This document shows positions 17,035 through 24,212 of a DNA stretch of 64,000 bases, in pieces; positions within the stretch are counted from its first letter, which is position 1; the number at the start of each line of letters is the position of its first letter. Source of the stretch: Bacteroidota bacterium (lineage in GTDB: Bacteria; Bacteroidota; Bacteroidia; Chitinophagales; Saprospiraceae). Under the pieces are notes generated by a model, which was not told the DNA's origin, did not search any database, and worked only from the letters and a program-made list of their open reading frames with translations. The position numbers were made by a program, and so were the translations under genes. The stretch is taken from NCBI GenBank assembly GCA_016124585.1, contig WGNL01000020.1:1-64000 (forward strand), in the 5' to 3' direction.

Positions 17035-19338
17035 TCAGAATTTGAAATTATAGCTCACGCTAGGGATGACCGAAAGGAGCGACAACTGCTTTGCCGAAGG
17101 CACCCCCGTATATCTGTCGGTGGTCAGATATACGAAGTATGCATTGGAGCGGCTATAGACATTGTATGCCCCGAACACCCATTCCGAGTCGTAAGCCTTG
17201 CCAAACAGGTGGCGCTGTTTCTTATAGATAAAGCTTACGTCGAGGCGGTGATAGTTGCGCAGACGGGCATTGTTGCGGCCGCTCAGGTCGTAATAGATGC
17301 CGTTGTAGAGCGAGCCATCCTCATAAACCGGCACCCGACCAGTGGGCAGCGTGAATGCTGCGCCCGTGTTGAACACAAAATCGGCTGCGAAGGTCCAGTG
17401 CTTCGAGAATTCATAGCTTCCAGCCACCGACACGCTGTGCCGACGGTCATAGGTGAATGGGAAGGGCTTTCCGAAGTTCAGTTCCGGAAAAGTCTGCGTC
17501 GTTTTCGACAGGGTGTAGGATGCCCAGCCGGCCAGTTTGCCGAAGTTCTTCTTCACAAAAAACTCCACGCCGTAGCTCTTGCCGCTGCCAAAAGTGAGCA
17601 GGTCTTCGATATTGCTGTTGAGCAGTATCTGCGCCCCCTCCTTGAAAAGCACCTGGTGGTGCATGGTCTTGTAGTAGCCCTCGATGCTCGCTTCGATGGC
17701 GTTGTCGTTGAAATTTTTGAAGAGACCCAGGGCGTACTGCTCGCTGCGCTGTGGCTTCACAAGGTTGCTGCTCGACAGCCAGATGTCTGTCGGGAGCGAG
17801 GCCGTGCTGTTCGAAATCAGGTGCAGGAACTGGTTCATCACCGTCCAACTGGCCTTCATGGAGGTCGTCGGGTCAATGCTCAGTTTAGCCGTCAGGCGGG
17901 GCTCAATCTTGATGTAATTGCGGGTGCCTCTGGTGAAATACGGTGCCCGCAAACCCCCACTGATGCTGAAATTGTCGGAGGCTTTCCACTCGTCGCTGAG
18001 GTAAACCGCTGCCTCGTCGCTCGGCTGCTGCTGGATGCTTTTTCGGTCAATGGTCAGGCGGTTGCCCTTCTTCGGGATTTTTGCCGACACGCCGCCGGGG
18101 TATAGTTTGTGGTGCGTGTAGGCTGCGCCCAGTTTGATCTGGTGCTTCGGGTTTGGGATAAACGTCAGGTCGGACTTGGCCGTCACGTCGGTGATGGCGG
18201 TGAAAAGCAGTGCGTAGTATTTCCCCTGCGTGGTGGACAAGGCCAAGTGGTAGTCGTTGAAAACAAGGGAAGTATTCGTGAAGAGGCGGTTGCCGATGAG
18301 GTGGTTCCAGCGCAGCGTCCCGGTGGCGTTTCCGAAATTGATGCCGTAGTTCAGGCTGTTGGCACCCGTGTACCTTGCGTCGTCCTTGCCGTTGAAAAAA
18401 CTGAGGAACAGCTTGTCGTTCTTGCCCAGGTCGTAGTTCACCTTGGCATTCAGGTCGTAGAGGTAGTAGGTCGTCCCGTTTTTTGATTTTGGCACGAAAG
18501 GCTTCAACAGCAGGTCGGCATAGCTGCGCCGGGCCGAGATGATGAACGAACTTTTGTTTTTCACCAACGGCCCCTGCACCGTCAGGTTGGCGGAGAGCAG
18601 GCCGAGGCCACCCTCTACCTGGTACTTTTCCCGGTTGCCCTCCTTCATCGTTATGTCGAGGATGGACGAGAGCCGCCCGCCGTACTCCGCCGGGAAGCCG
18701 CCCTTGATGAGCGTCACGTTGTTCAGTGCGTTCACGTTGAAGGTGCTGAACAGGCCGAACAGGTGGTTGGGGTTGTAAACGGTGGCCTCGTCCAGTTGCA
18801 CGAGGTTCTGGTCGAGGTTGCCGCCCCGCACGTAGAAGCCCGTCGTGCCCTCCTGTCCGCCCTGCACGCCGGGCAGCAGTTGGATGACCTTCAAAATGTC
18901 CCGCTCGCCGCCCAGCACCGGCAGTGTGTTGATGGCCCGCATGGGCACGTCCACCACGCCCATTTGCGCCCGCTGCACGTTGTCGTTGTTGCGGCTGGCC
19001 ACGACCTCCACCTGCGCAAGCTCAAGCCCATCGGGTTCGAGCAGGATGTCGAGCCGCAGGTTGGTTTTCGTGGCGACCTTCTTGGCCTGCGCCTGGTAAC
19101 CGATATACGAAATCACCAGCCCGAACGTGTCCGCTACAGGCAGCGTCAGGGTGTAGAAACCATATTCGTTGGTAGTGGTGCCGAGCTGGCTGTTTGTCTG
19201 GAAAATGGTGGCCCCAATGAGCGCTTCCTGCGAAGCGGCATCCTTGATGTATCCGCTGAGGGTCACTTTGTTTTGTGCTTGCGCAAAAGTGGCGGCAAGG
19301 CAAAGGACGGCCATTGGTATGGCTGTTCGTTTTAGCAT
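17035..19338 (-). CDS. TonB-dependent outer-membrane receptor
   Basis: The 767-residue product has a signal peptide ending near AQAQ (residue 22), a carboxypeptidase-D regulatory-like domain (about 25-105, LSGYIKDAASQEALIGATIF), a plug domain (about 120-225, with GFYVRGGNLDQNLVQLD) and a beta-barrel ending in Phe. At under 770 residues it is smaller than SusC proteins and lacks a SusD partner; DUF4249 takes that place downstream. It would import a scarce ligand using TonB energy; the ligand is unknown. An ECF-type promoter (19403-19428) lies 65 bases upstream, so the gene is probably under the neighbouring sigma factor. Confidence 0.92.
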   Translation of the reverse strand: MLKRTAIPMAVLCLAATFAQAQNKVTLSGYIKDAASQEALIGATIFQTNSQLGTTTNEYGFYTLTLPVADTFGLVISYIGYQAQAKKVATKTNLRLDILLEPDGLELAQVEVVASRNNDNVQRAQMGVVDVPMRAINTLPVLGGERDILKVIQLLPGVQGGQEGTTGFYVRGGNLDQNLVQLDEATVYNPNHLFGLFSTFNVNALNNVTLIKGGFPAEYGGRLSSILDITMKEGNREKYQVEGGLGLLSANLTVQGPLVKNKSSFIISARRSYADLLLKPFVPKSKNGTTYYLYDLNAKVNYDLGKNDKLFLSFFNGKDDARYTGANSLNYGINFGNATGTLRWNHLIGNRLFTNTSLVFNDYHLALSTTQGKYYALLFTAITDVTAKSDLTFIPNPKHQIKLGAAYTHHKLYPGGVSAKIPKKGNRLTIDRKSIQQQPSDEAAVYLSDEWKASDNFSISGGLRAPYFTRGTRNYIKIEPRLTAKLSIDPTTSMKASWTVMNQFLHLISNSTASLPTDIWLSSSNLVKPQRSEQYALGLFKNFNDNAIEASIEGYYKTMHHQVLFKEGAQILLNSNIEDLLTFGSGKSYGVEFFVKKNFGKLAGWASYTLSKTTQTFPELNFGKPFPFTYDRRHSVSVAGSYEFSKHWTFAADFVFNTGAAFTLPTGRVPVYEDGSLYNGIYYDLSGRNNARLRNYHRLDVSFIYKKQRHLFGKAYDSEWVFGAYNVYSRSNAYFVYLTTDRYTGVPSAKQLSLLSVIPSVSYNFKF

Positions 19339-19402
19339 ACTGTTTAAAATTATTAGGTGTGTATGATGGATTTGTTTTGCGTGTTGATATGTTATCAGCC
19401 CT

Positions 19403-19428
19403 CACGAATGATTTTAAAAAATGGTTGC
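19403..19428 (-). promoter_or_regulatory. ECF-type promoter of the TonB receptor gene
   Basis: On the minus strand GCAACC (19423-19428) is separated by exactly 16 bases from CGTG (19403-19406). The -10 is 65 bases upstream of ATG 19338. The form (AAC in the -35, CGT in the -10, 16-base spacer) is that of ECF sigma promoters. Confidence 0.75.
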
Positions 19429-19451
19429 GGATGGGGCTTATAATAATGACA

Positions 19452-19718
19452 TTATTTTTTGCACCAATCCTTACCGAATATATAGTACCGCATATTTTTC
19501 GTCATATTCGTTAATTTACGTAGCTGGAACATGGCATTGGAGGTGCTCAAACGGAGTGGTGATACCCTTTTCTGCTCATGCGCTTCCAATTGCCGTTCAA
19601 TGTCCTCCCATGAGGTTTTCATGTCGATCCAATTTAGTTTTGGCACCCATTTTTCTTCGTCTCTAAGGACATCTGCTATTATTTTTTGCAATTCCTCGTC
19701 AGTCATGTAGTCGTACAT
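19452..19718 (-). CDS. Small hypothetical protein
   Basis: This 88-residue ORF begins MYDYMTDEELQKIIADVL; an internal Met at 19706 is an alternative start. It is highly charged, has no signal peptide or transmembrane segment, and looks like a small cytoplasmic helical protein. I recognise no family. Support for its being real comes from an ECF-type promoter (19883-19908) that points at it with the same spacing as the others in the cluster, although the leader would be about 160 bases long. The receptor gene starts 114 bases beyond its stop. Confidence 0.5.
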   Translation of the reverse strand: MYDYMTDEELQKIIADVLRDEEKWVPKLNWIDMKTSWEDIERQLEAHEQKRVSPLRLSTSNAMFQLRKLTNMTKNMRYYIFGKDWCKK

Positions 19719-19882
19719 GGCAATAAAATTTAGCGTTGAATAAGTTCGGAAGAAGGCGTTTCTTTCCGAATGGTCAGGAGTTTGGAAAGGATATAAATCA
19801 CATCATACGGTGTGTTTTGTTGTTGGCTTTTTGCTGTTGGCTATTGGCCCAATATGCATGAGTTATAATTGCTTTTTGCCAT

Positions 19883-19908
19883 CACGTATATTCCTTAAAA
19901 ATGGTTGC
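19883..19908 (-). promoter_or_regulatory. ECF-type promoter facing the small ORF
   Basis: GCAACC (19903-19908 on the minus strand), 16 bases, CGTG (19883-19886), followed by ATGGC. The same ATGGC follows the -10 of the sigma-factor promoter. Confidence 0.7.
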
Positions 19909-19987
19909 TTTGAAATTTTAAAAAAAAGGAGGAAACCCAAATGATTTCCCTCCTTACAATAATCAGTATGAAACTATAATTTTTGTT

Positions 19988-20072
19988 AAACACATAAGGC
20001 ACATTAGAACGTATTAGCCTCCAATTCGCTGAAGGCGAATTTCCTCTGTGAACTAATGTGCCTTATGTGTTT
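19988..20072. repeat. 85-base nested inverted repeat
   Basis: Perfect 20-bp arms, 19988-20007 (AAACACATAAGGCACATTAG) and 20053-20072, enclose a second hairpin with arms AATTCGC and GCGAATT. The element would fold into a long two-part stem in either strand and resembles a miniature mobile or REP-type repeat. It could also end transcription of the sigma operon. Confidence 0.9.
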
Positions 20073-20124
20073 GATAAAATTGATTGAGATATACGTCACT
20101 TTAAATCCTCACCAATGCCATATC

Positions 20125-20168
20125 CCTTCTGCGCCGGAGGAAGCGAACTTCCCCCGGTCAGCAGAAGG
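20125..20168. repeat. Nested hairpin with UUCG loop after the sigma operon
   Basis: An outer stem, CCTTCTGC (20125-20132) with GCAGAAGG (20161-20168), encloses an inner stem CCGGGGGAAG-TTCG-CTTCCTCCGG as read on the minus strand. It begins 21 bases after the stop of the barrel gene. It lacks a T tract, so it may stabilise the 3' end rather than act as a classic terminator. Confidence 0.7.
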
Positions 20169-20189
20169 TTAACCCCAAAAAACCATATC

Positions 20190-21491
20190 TTAAAACTGAT
20201 AGGTCAAACCTGTGCGTAGGCTCAACAGATCAGGGTTGGAAAGGCTAGTTTTGCTGAATTGCCGACGGTAATCGCCCTCCAGAGAAAGGCTGAATTTGTC
20301 GCTCAACGACCACGAAATACCCACCCCTGCAATGCCGAATCCGCTGATAAAAATGGATTTGTTTGATTCCAGCGGCACGGTCAATTCGGGGTTTGGTAAT
20401 GCCTTATTTTCAAAATTATAATAGACGGAGTGCGGCAAAATAGTGCTGGTTCCATAGCCACCGTAAACAAAGGGTTGCAGCTTGTGCATGATATTTAACG
20501 TGTATTTCATTCCGACATTCAAGTACATAGCGTTTTGGGCCACCTTCGCTTCCCTGAAAACATAATCGTCGCCGGGGCTGGCGATGACTGGAATGCCCAA
20601 GCTAGGCTTCATGGATTCAGAAGTAAAATTCACCCTTGCGTAATTGCCTTCCATCCGAAGGGCCAGATGTTTTGAAAAAATGACCTCCGTCAATAGTCCT
20701 GCTGACCAGCCATTTGGCTGGTCTAGTTCCTCCGAAATCGGCAGCAGGCCGCCAAGGGTGGCTCCAACGGCCAGCCCTTCAGGGCGCATCACCCGCTGGG
20801 CTTTTACCAAAAACGGCGTCTTTTTTTCCACCAGTTTTATCTCGGGCAGATAAGCCATCAAACCCTGTTTATCCCCAGTTGAAGATTTTATCGGCCCAAA
20901 ATTTTTACCCTTCAACAAATCGGGAACATGCTTCGAATTTATTATTTCTTCTTGATAATCAATGTTTTGCGAAGCAACCGCTTCCTTGTTTTCAGATTTG
21001 GAGCTTGGGGTCTCGCTGGGCAAATCCCTTAATCGGTCGGGCAGTTTCCCGGCCAGCAGGGTGGCCATTTCCTGGTCCGTTAGCAAGGTTTTCAGTTGTC
21101 GGTATTTTTCCGGCTCGACGGGCATGTTGCGGTAAACCACCCGTTCCCCGATTAGGGTATCATGCACGTACACCACCCGCTCTTGCCAGACCGTGTCCCG
21201 GTCGGTTTTCGAGAAAGCTTCGAGGTTTTTCTCCAGCCGTTCGTTCACCTTCCTAGTCTCCTGTAGGTTGCCGAACAGGAAAACGTTGCCCACGATGAGC
21301 GGCAACACCACCGCCGCCGCTGCCAGTGTCCACCAGCCCAATACGGGACGGCGTTTGCGGTTTTCCGCCTCGTCCATGCGCACCTTCAGGTCAGCCCAGC
21401 CGCCCTCTTCAAACTCGATTTGCCGCTCGTGTTCGATGCTCTTTTTGAATGCGTCGAAGTCTTTTTCGTCCATATTCTTGTGATTAGACAT
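20190..21491 (-). CDS. Inner-membrane anchor fused to outer-membrane beta-barrel, possible anti-sigma factor
   Basis: The 433-residue product has a charged, soluble N-terminus (1-50), a single transmembrane helix (about 51-73), a periplasmic segment with coiled-coil character (about 75-110), a low-complexity linker to about 230, and a C-terminal part of alternating strands ending in TGLTYQF, typical of an 8-stranded outer-membrane barrel. There is no cleavable signal peptide. The gene overlaps the sigma-factor gene by 8 bases, the usual place of an anti-sigma gene, and the N-terminal segment is the right size for a sigma-binding region, although I see no classic zinc anti-sigma motif. A protein reaching from cytoplasm to outer membrane could pass an outer-membrane signal to the sigma factor; that is inference. 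Confidence 0.75.
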   Translation of the reverse strand: MSNHKNMDEKDFDAFKKSIEHERQIEFEEGGWADLKVRMDEAENRKRRPVLGWWTLAAAAVVLPLIVGNVFLFGNLQETRKVNERLEKNLEAFSKTDRDTVWQERVVYVHDTLIGERVVYRNMPVEPEKYRQLKTLLTDQEMATLLAGKLPDRLRDLPSETPSSKSENKEAVASQNIDYQEEIINSKHVPDLLKGKNFGPIKSSTGDKQGLMAYLPEIKLVEKKTPFLVKAQRVMRPEGLAVGATLGGLLPISEELDQPNGWSAGLLTEVIFSKHLALRMEGNYARVNFTSESMKPSLGIPVIASPGDDYVFREAKVAQNAMYLNVGMKYTLNIMHKLQPFVYGGYGTSTILPHSVYYNFENKALPNPELTVPLESNKSIFISGFGIAGVGISWSLSDKFSLSLEGDYRRQFSKTSLSNPDLLSLRTGLTYQF

Positions 21492-22047
21492 GTTGAACTT
21501 TTTTTTCCGCCGCTGCGATCATCCCCTGCAATTTCTCCTTCGCCCTTGAGAGGTTCGACTTGGAGGCACCCACGCTGATGCCCATCTGCTCCGCAATTTC
21601 CTCATGCTTGAAGCCTTCCAGGACATAGAGGTTGAAAACAAGTCGGTAGCTGGGTGATAGGCGCTGGATCATGGCCAGCAGGTCGTCGAGTGCCAACTGG
21701 TCGAAGCCCGTGGCGAAATTTGCCGAAGGTTCCGCATCCTGCATGATTTCCATGATCGGGCGGTTGCGGTGGTATCGGCGGTAATAGTCTATTGCCGTGT
21801 TTATCAGCAACCGCCGCAGCCAGCCTTTGAAGGACAGCGAGGGGTCGTATTTGTCCAGGTTTTCGAAGACTTTGAAAAATCCGTCGTTCAGGATTTCCTG
21901 TGCTTCCTCCCGGTTTTGGGAGTAGTGTAGGCAAATGTTCATCGCATACGAATAGTATTGCCGGTAGAGTTCCTTCTGGCTGCCCCGGTCCTTTTTTCTG
22001 CATGCCCGCAGCAGCGACCGTAATTTTTCGTCAATGCTATTTGTCAT
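21484..22047 (-). CDS. ECF RNA polymerase sigma factor
   Basis: The 187-residue product has sigma region 2 (about 20-95, with YYSYAMNICLHYSQNREEAQEILNDG) and region 4 (about 125-178, with the helix-turn-helix HEEIAEQMGISVGASKSNLSRAK). Regions 1 and 3 are absent, as expected for an ECF factor. It would direct RNA polymerase to stress-type promoters. An ECF-type promoter (22067-22092) lies directly upstream, so it is likely self-activated; that promoter implies a leader of only about 10 bases. It is co-transcribed with the membrane-anchor/barrel gene that overlaps its 3' end. Confidence 0.93.
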   Translation of the reverse strand: MTNSIDEKLRSLLRACRKKDRGSQKELYRQYYSYAMNICLHYSQNREEAQEILNDGFFKVFENLDKYDPSLSFKGWLRRLLINTAIDYYRRYHRNRPIMEIMQDAEPSANFATGFDQLALDDLLAMIQRLSPSYRLVFNLYVLEGFKHEEIAEQMGISVGASKSNLSRAKEKLQGMIAAAEKKVQHV

Positions 22048-22066
22048 TCGCTTCGGTTGTTGCCAT

Positions 22067-22092
22067 CACGCCGTTTTTTGGAAAAGGGTTGC
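22067..22092 (-). promoter_or_regulatory. ECF-type autoregulatory promoter of the sigma-factor gene
   Basis: GCAACC (22087-22092 on the minus strand), 16 bases, CGTG (22067-22070). The start codon at 22047 is only 20 bases beyond the -10, so the leader is very short. Confidence 0.75.
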
Positions 22093-22133
22093 GTGAGTTG
22101 ATTTTTTTCAAAAAATTGGCTTTACAAGAAGCG

Positions 22134-22168
22134 TAAAGGTGAGGGGTGATTCTGGAGAGAATTTGGAG
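22134..22168 (-). promoter_or_regulatory. Second copy of the 35-bp upstream element
   Basis: It aligns without gaps to 15390-15424. It lies about 42 bases upstream of the ECF-type promoter of the sigma gene and 86 bases upstream of its start codon. Confidence 0.55.
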
Positions 22169-22170
22169 GG

Positions 22171-22280
22171 ATGCTGGCTATTGGCTGTTTGCTGTTTGCT
22201 GTTGGCTGTTGGCTCGAACTAATGGCCAAATGCAAAAGGCCAATAGCAAACAGCTATTAACCAACAACCAATAGCAAAAG
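22171..22280. repeat. Heptamer-rich imperfect inverted repeat
   Basis: The left part is a run of GCTATTGGCTGTTTGCTGTT-type words; the right part holds the complements (GCCAATAGCAAACAGC and CCAATAGCAAAAGC). It lies between the PAP2 stop and the sigma-factor upstream region and matches the family at 15968, 16957 and 19821. Confidence 0.85.
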
Positions 22281-22282
22281 CA

Positions 22283-23074
22283 TCAAAAAGCCATCTGGAA
22301 ATATGCGGAATTCATGCCCATCCCCAACTGAATATTTGGATTGCTGATAATCTTGTTTCGGTGCAAATGCGGGACGATGTAGCCAATGGTGGCTCCCAGC
22401 GCATATCCAGCGATTACATCTGTAGGATAATGCCTGCCAGCCCGAACACGTAGATAGCCAGTGATGGCCGGGATTGTGGCGGCGGCAGTCCAGACCACTG
22501 GCTTCCACTTGCTGTCAGGATAATAATCCGAAAATACCTTGGCCATGAAAAATGTGCTAGCAGCCGTCATGGAGGTATGGCCTGAGACAAAGGAAGCCCT
22601 TGCATTTCTTTTTTGCTTTAAACTTAAATCAGCATCAGGGTCAAACACATACGGGCGGGGCCTTCGGAAAGTGGATTTTGCCAAGAAGGTCATTCCGGCG
22701 TTTATCAGCACTGTTTCGCCATATATCAACCCTATTTCGCCAAAATCCTTTCGGGTGTCCTTTCCTGCCAAAAACAATATTGGTAAGGCTTGTGAACCGT
22801 ACCAGAAATAATTGCTCATGCGGTGTGCGTTTTCCGAGCTGTAGTGTGTGGCCAATCGGTCGAACGGATTTACATCATTCGGATTGAGCGTCATTAATTC
22901 ATCCGGTGTGAACAATGGTGTTTTTTTGCTAAAATATTGGGCTAGCCCACCAATAGTCCCGCCACTAACAATTAAAACGGTCTCTCTTTTCCAGTTCAAT
23001 TCGTAATGGCCTTGTGCTGTTGCGAAATGGTTGTTCAATAAAAAAAATATAGGAATGACTATTCTAAAAAACAT
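22283..23074 (-). CDS. PAP2 family phosphatase
   Basis: The 263-residue product has a signal peptide or first hydrophobic helix (ending near ATAQ) and the three PAP2 motifs in order: KSTFRRPRP, SFVSGHTSM and RVRAGRHYPTDVIAG. The histidines of the last two are the catalytic pair. The family removes phosphate from phosphatidic acid, undecaprenyl pyrophosphate or lipid A at the membrane; which one applies is not readable. Hydrophobic segments suggest periplasmic-side activity. An ECF-type promoter lies 63 bases upstream (23137-23162), which places it with the envelope regulon. Confidence 0.9.
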   Translation of the reverse strand: MFFRIVIPIFFLLNNHFATAQGHYELNWKRETVLIVSGGTIGGLAQYFSKKTPLFTPDELMTLNPNDVNPFDRLATHYSSENAHRMSNYFWYGSQALPILFLAGKDTRKDFGEIGLIYGETVLINAGMTFLAKSTFRRPRPYVFDPDADLSLKQKRNARASFVSGHTSMTAASTFFMAKVFSDYYPDSKWKPVVWTAAATIPAITGYLRVRAGRHYPTDVIAGYALGATIGYIVPHLHRNKIISNPNIQLGMGMNSAYFQMAF

Positions 23075-23136
23075 AGGTTATGGTTTAAAAGTGTAGCTAT
23101 GGTCTGGGATGGTTTTTTATCAAACCCTTTAGTCTA

Positions 23137-23162
23137 CACGGTGATTATCGAAAAAGGGTTGC
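23137..23162 (-). promoter_or_regulatory. ECF-type promoter of the PAP2 gene
   Basis: GCAACC (23157-23162 on the minus strand), 16 bases, CGTG (23137-23140), followed by TAG; 63 bases before ATG 23074. Confidence 0.75.
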
Positions 23163-23194
23163 CATTATCTGTAGTTGCAATACTTGGTTCGGAT

Positions 23195-23222
23195 AAAAAA
23201 AGAGGCTGTCAACGCAGCCTCT
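23195..23222 (-). terminator. Terminator of the acidic-loop barrel gene
   Basis: A perfect 8-bp stem (AGAGGCTG at 23201-23208 with CAGCCTCT at 23215-23222). On the minus strand it is followed by seven T. It lies 33 bases after the stop at 23256. Confidence 0.9.
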
Positions 23223-23255
23223 GAAAAGGAAATATCGGACGTTATTTTAAACAGT

Positions 23256-23954
23256 TTAAAAATTCCAATTCAAGCCGAGCTCAGCTTTGATACCTCCGCT
23301 CTTTGATACATAATTTTTTGAGCTTATGACATCGCTGTAACGGACGCCAGCCATAATGCCAATTCCTGCGAAAAGTTTCTGATTGTAACCTGCCATTACA
23401 GAATAGGCTGGTGCTTGCGAACCAAACGAGTATCCCGTTGCCGCCTGCACAAAAAATGGCAGTTTGCCAGGCAAATGGAATGTGAAATTGCCCATCAGGT
23501 TATCGCCAAAATCAAATTCACCTTCGTGGCCGCACTCGTTGTGGTCTCCGTCATGGTGGCCTTCCTCGATATTGTCTAGGTCGTTCGGGTCGTCCATTTC
23601 GCCATTCTCGATTTCGTCGCCGTCATCATCGCCTTCGTTGCAGCCGGATACAAGCACTCCTTCGCTATTGTAATAGCTGCGATATTTCTGGATGGCGCCC
23701 ATCGTCCCGATACCAAAAGAGAACAGGCGTGAAGCCTTGTATTGTACACTCAATTCTCCAAGTGACAACCGTCCTAAGTCGGAAAAACGGTCGTGGTAAT
23801 AGCCCGTTCCAGCTGTGGCCGTAACTGAAAACTTGTGCAGCACCGTGGAAATTTTTCCGGTTGGCGCTGGTTGCAGTTCGGGCGCTGGTAATTCCTGCGC
23901 AGACAGGCTGAGGGCAAAAATCAAAGCTGGCAAAAACAGTAATTTTTTCATCAT
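23256..23954 (-). CDS. Outer-membrane beta-barrel-like protein with Asp/Glu/His-rich loop
   Basis: The 232-residue product starts at ATG 23954 (or 23951) with signal peptide MMKKLLFLPALIFALSLSAQ. The rest has alternating beta strands and ends LGLNWNF, consistent with a small outer-membrane barrel. Between two strands lies an insertion (about 103-150) with more than twenty Asp/Glu, five His and two Cys (about 105 and 141). Such a loop would bind divalent metal ions, perhaps as a surface metal sensor or buffer; this is inferred from composition. No named family is recognised. An ECF-type promoter (24038-24063) lies 84 bases upstream. Confidence 0.75.
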   Translation of the reverse strand: MMKKLLFLPALIFALSLSAQELPAPELQPAPTGKISTVLHKFSVTATAGTGYYHDRFSDLGRLSLGELSVQYKASRLFSFGIGTMGAIQKYRSYYNSEGVLVSGCNEGDDDGDEIENGEMDDPNDLDNIEEGHHDGDHNECGHEGEFDFGDNLMGNFTFHLPGKLPFFVQAATGYSFGSQAPAYSVMAGYNQKLFAGIGIMAGVRYSDVISSKNYVSKSGGIKAELGLNWNF

Positions 23955-24037
23955 GATGCGCTGATTTAAGTTTGAAGTATGCATTCGGCTGATGGCAAGC
24001 CGAGTAAAAAATTCAGCATGCCATCAACTTCTGCCTA

Positions 24038-24063
24038 CACGTCAAAAGCTGAAAAATGGTTGC
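24038..24063 (-). promoter_or_regulatory. ECF-type promoter of the acidic-loop barrel gene
   Basis: GCAACC (24058-24063 on the minus strand), 16 bases, CGTG (24038-24041), followed by TAGGC; 84 bases before ATG 23954. Confidence 0.75.
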
Positions 24064-24212
24064 TTTGGTATAAAAATTATGGCGAGGACATATGATGAAT
24101 ATCAACTATTTGCAGGGCAGGACAAGGGTGGAATGGGTTCAATTCAACATAACCCAAATTATAAATATCGCTGAATCGCCATTGAATAAGACAACACTAA
24201 ATCCTACATTTA

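Larger units (their letters stand above)
19719..20189. other. Structured intergenic region downstream of the sigma operon
   Basis: This 470-base gap has no ORF worth calling. It holds a single arm of the TGTTGGC repeat family (19821-19849), an ECF-type promoter (19883-19908), an 85-base nested inverted repeat (19988-20072) and a further nested hairpin (20125-20168). Confidence 0.8.

Noticed and set aside
17209-18105. 298-codon open frame on the plus strand
   Set aside because: It lies antisense inside the TonB receptor gene and has low-complexity composition typical of a reverse frame.
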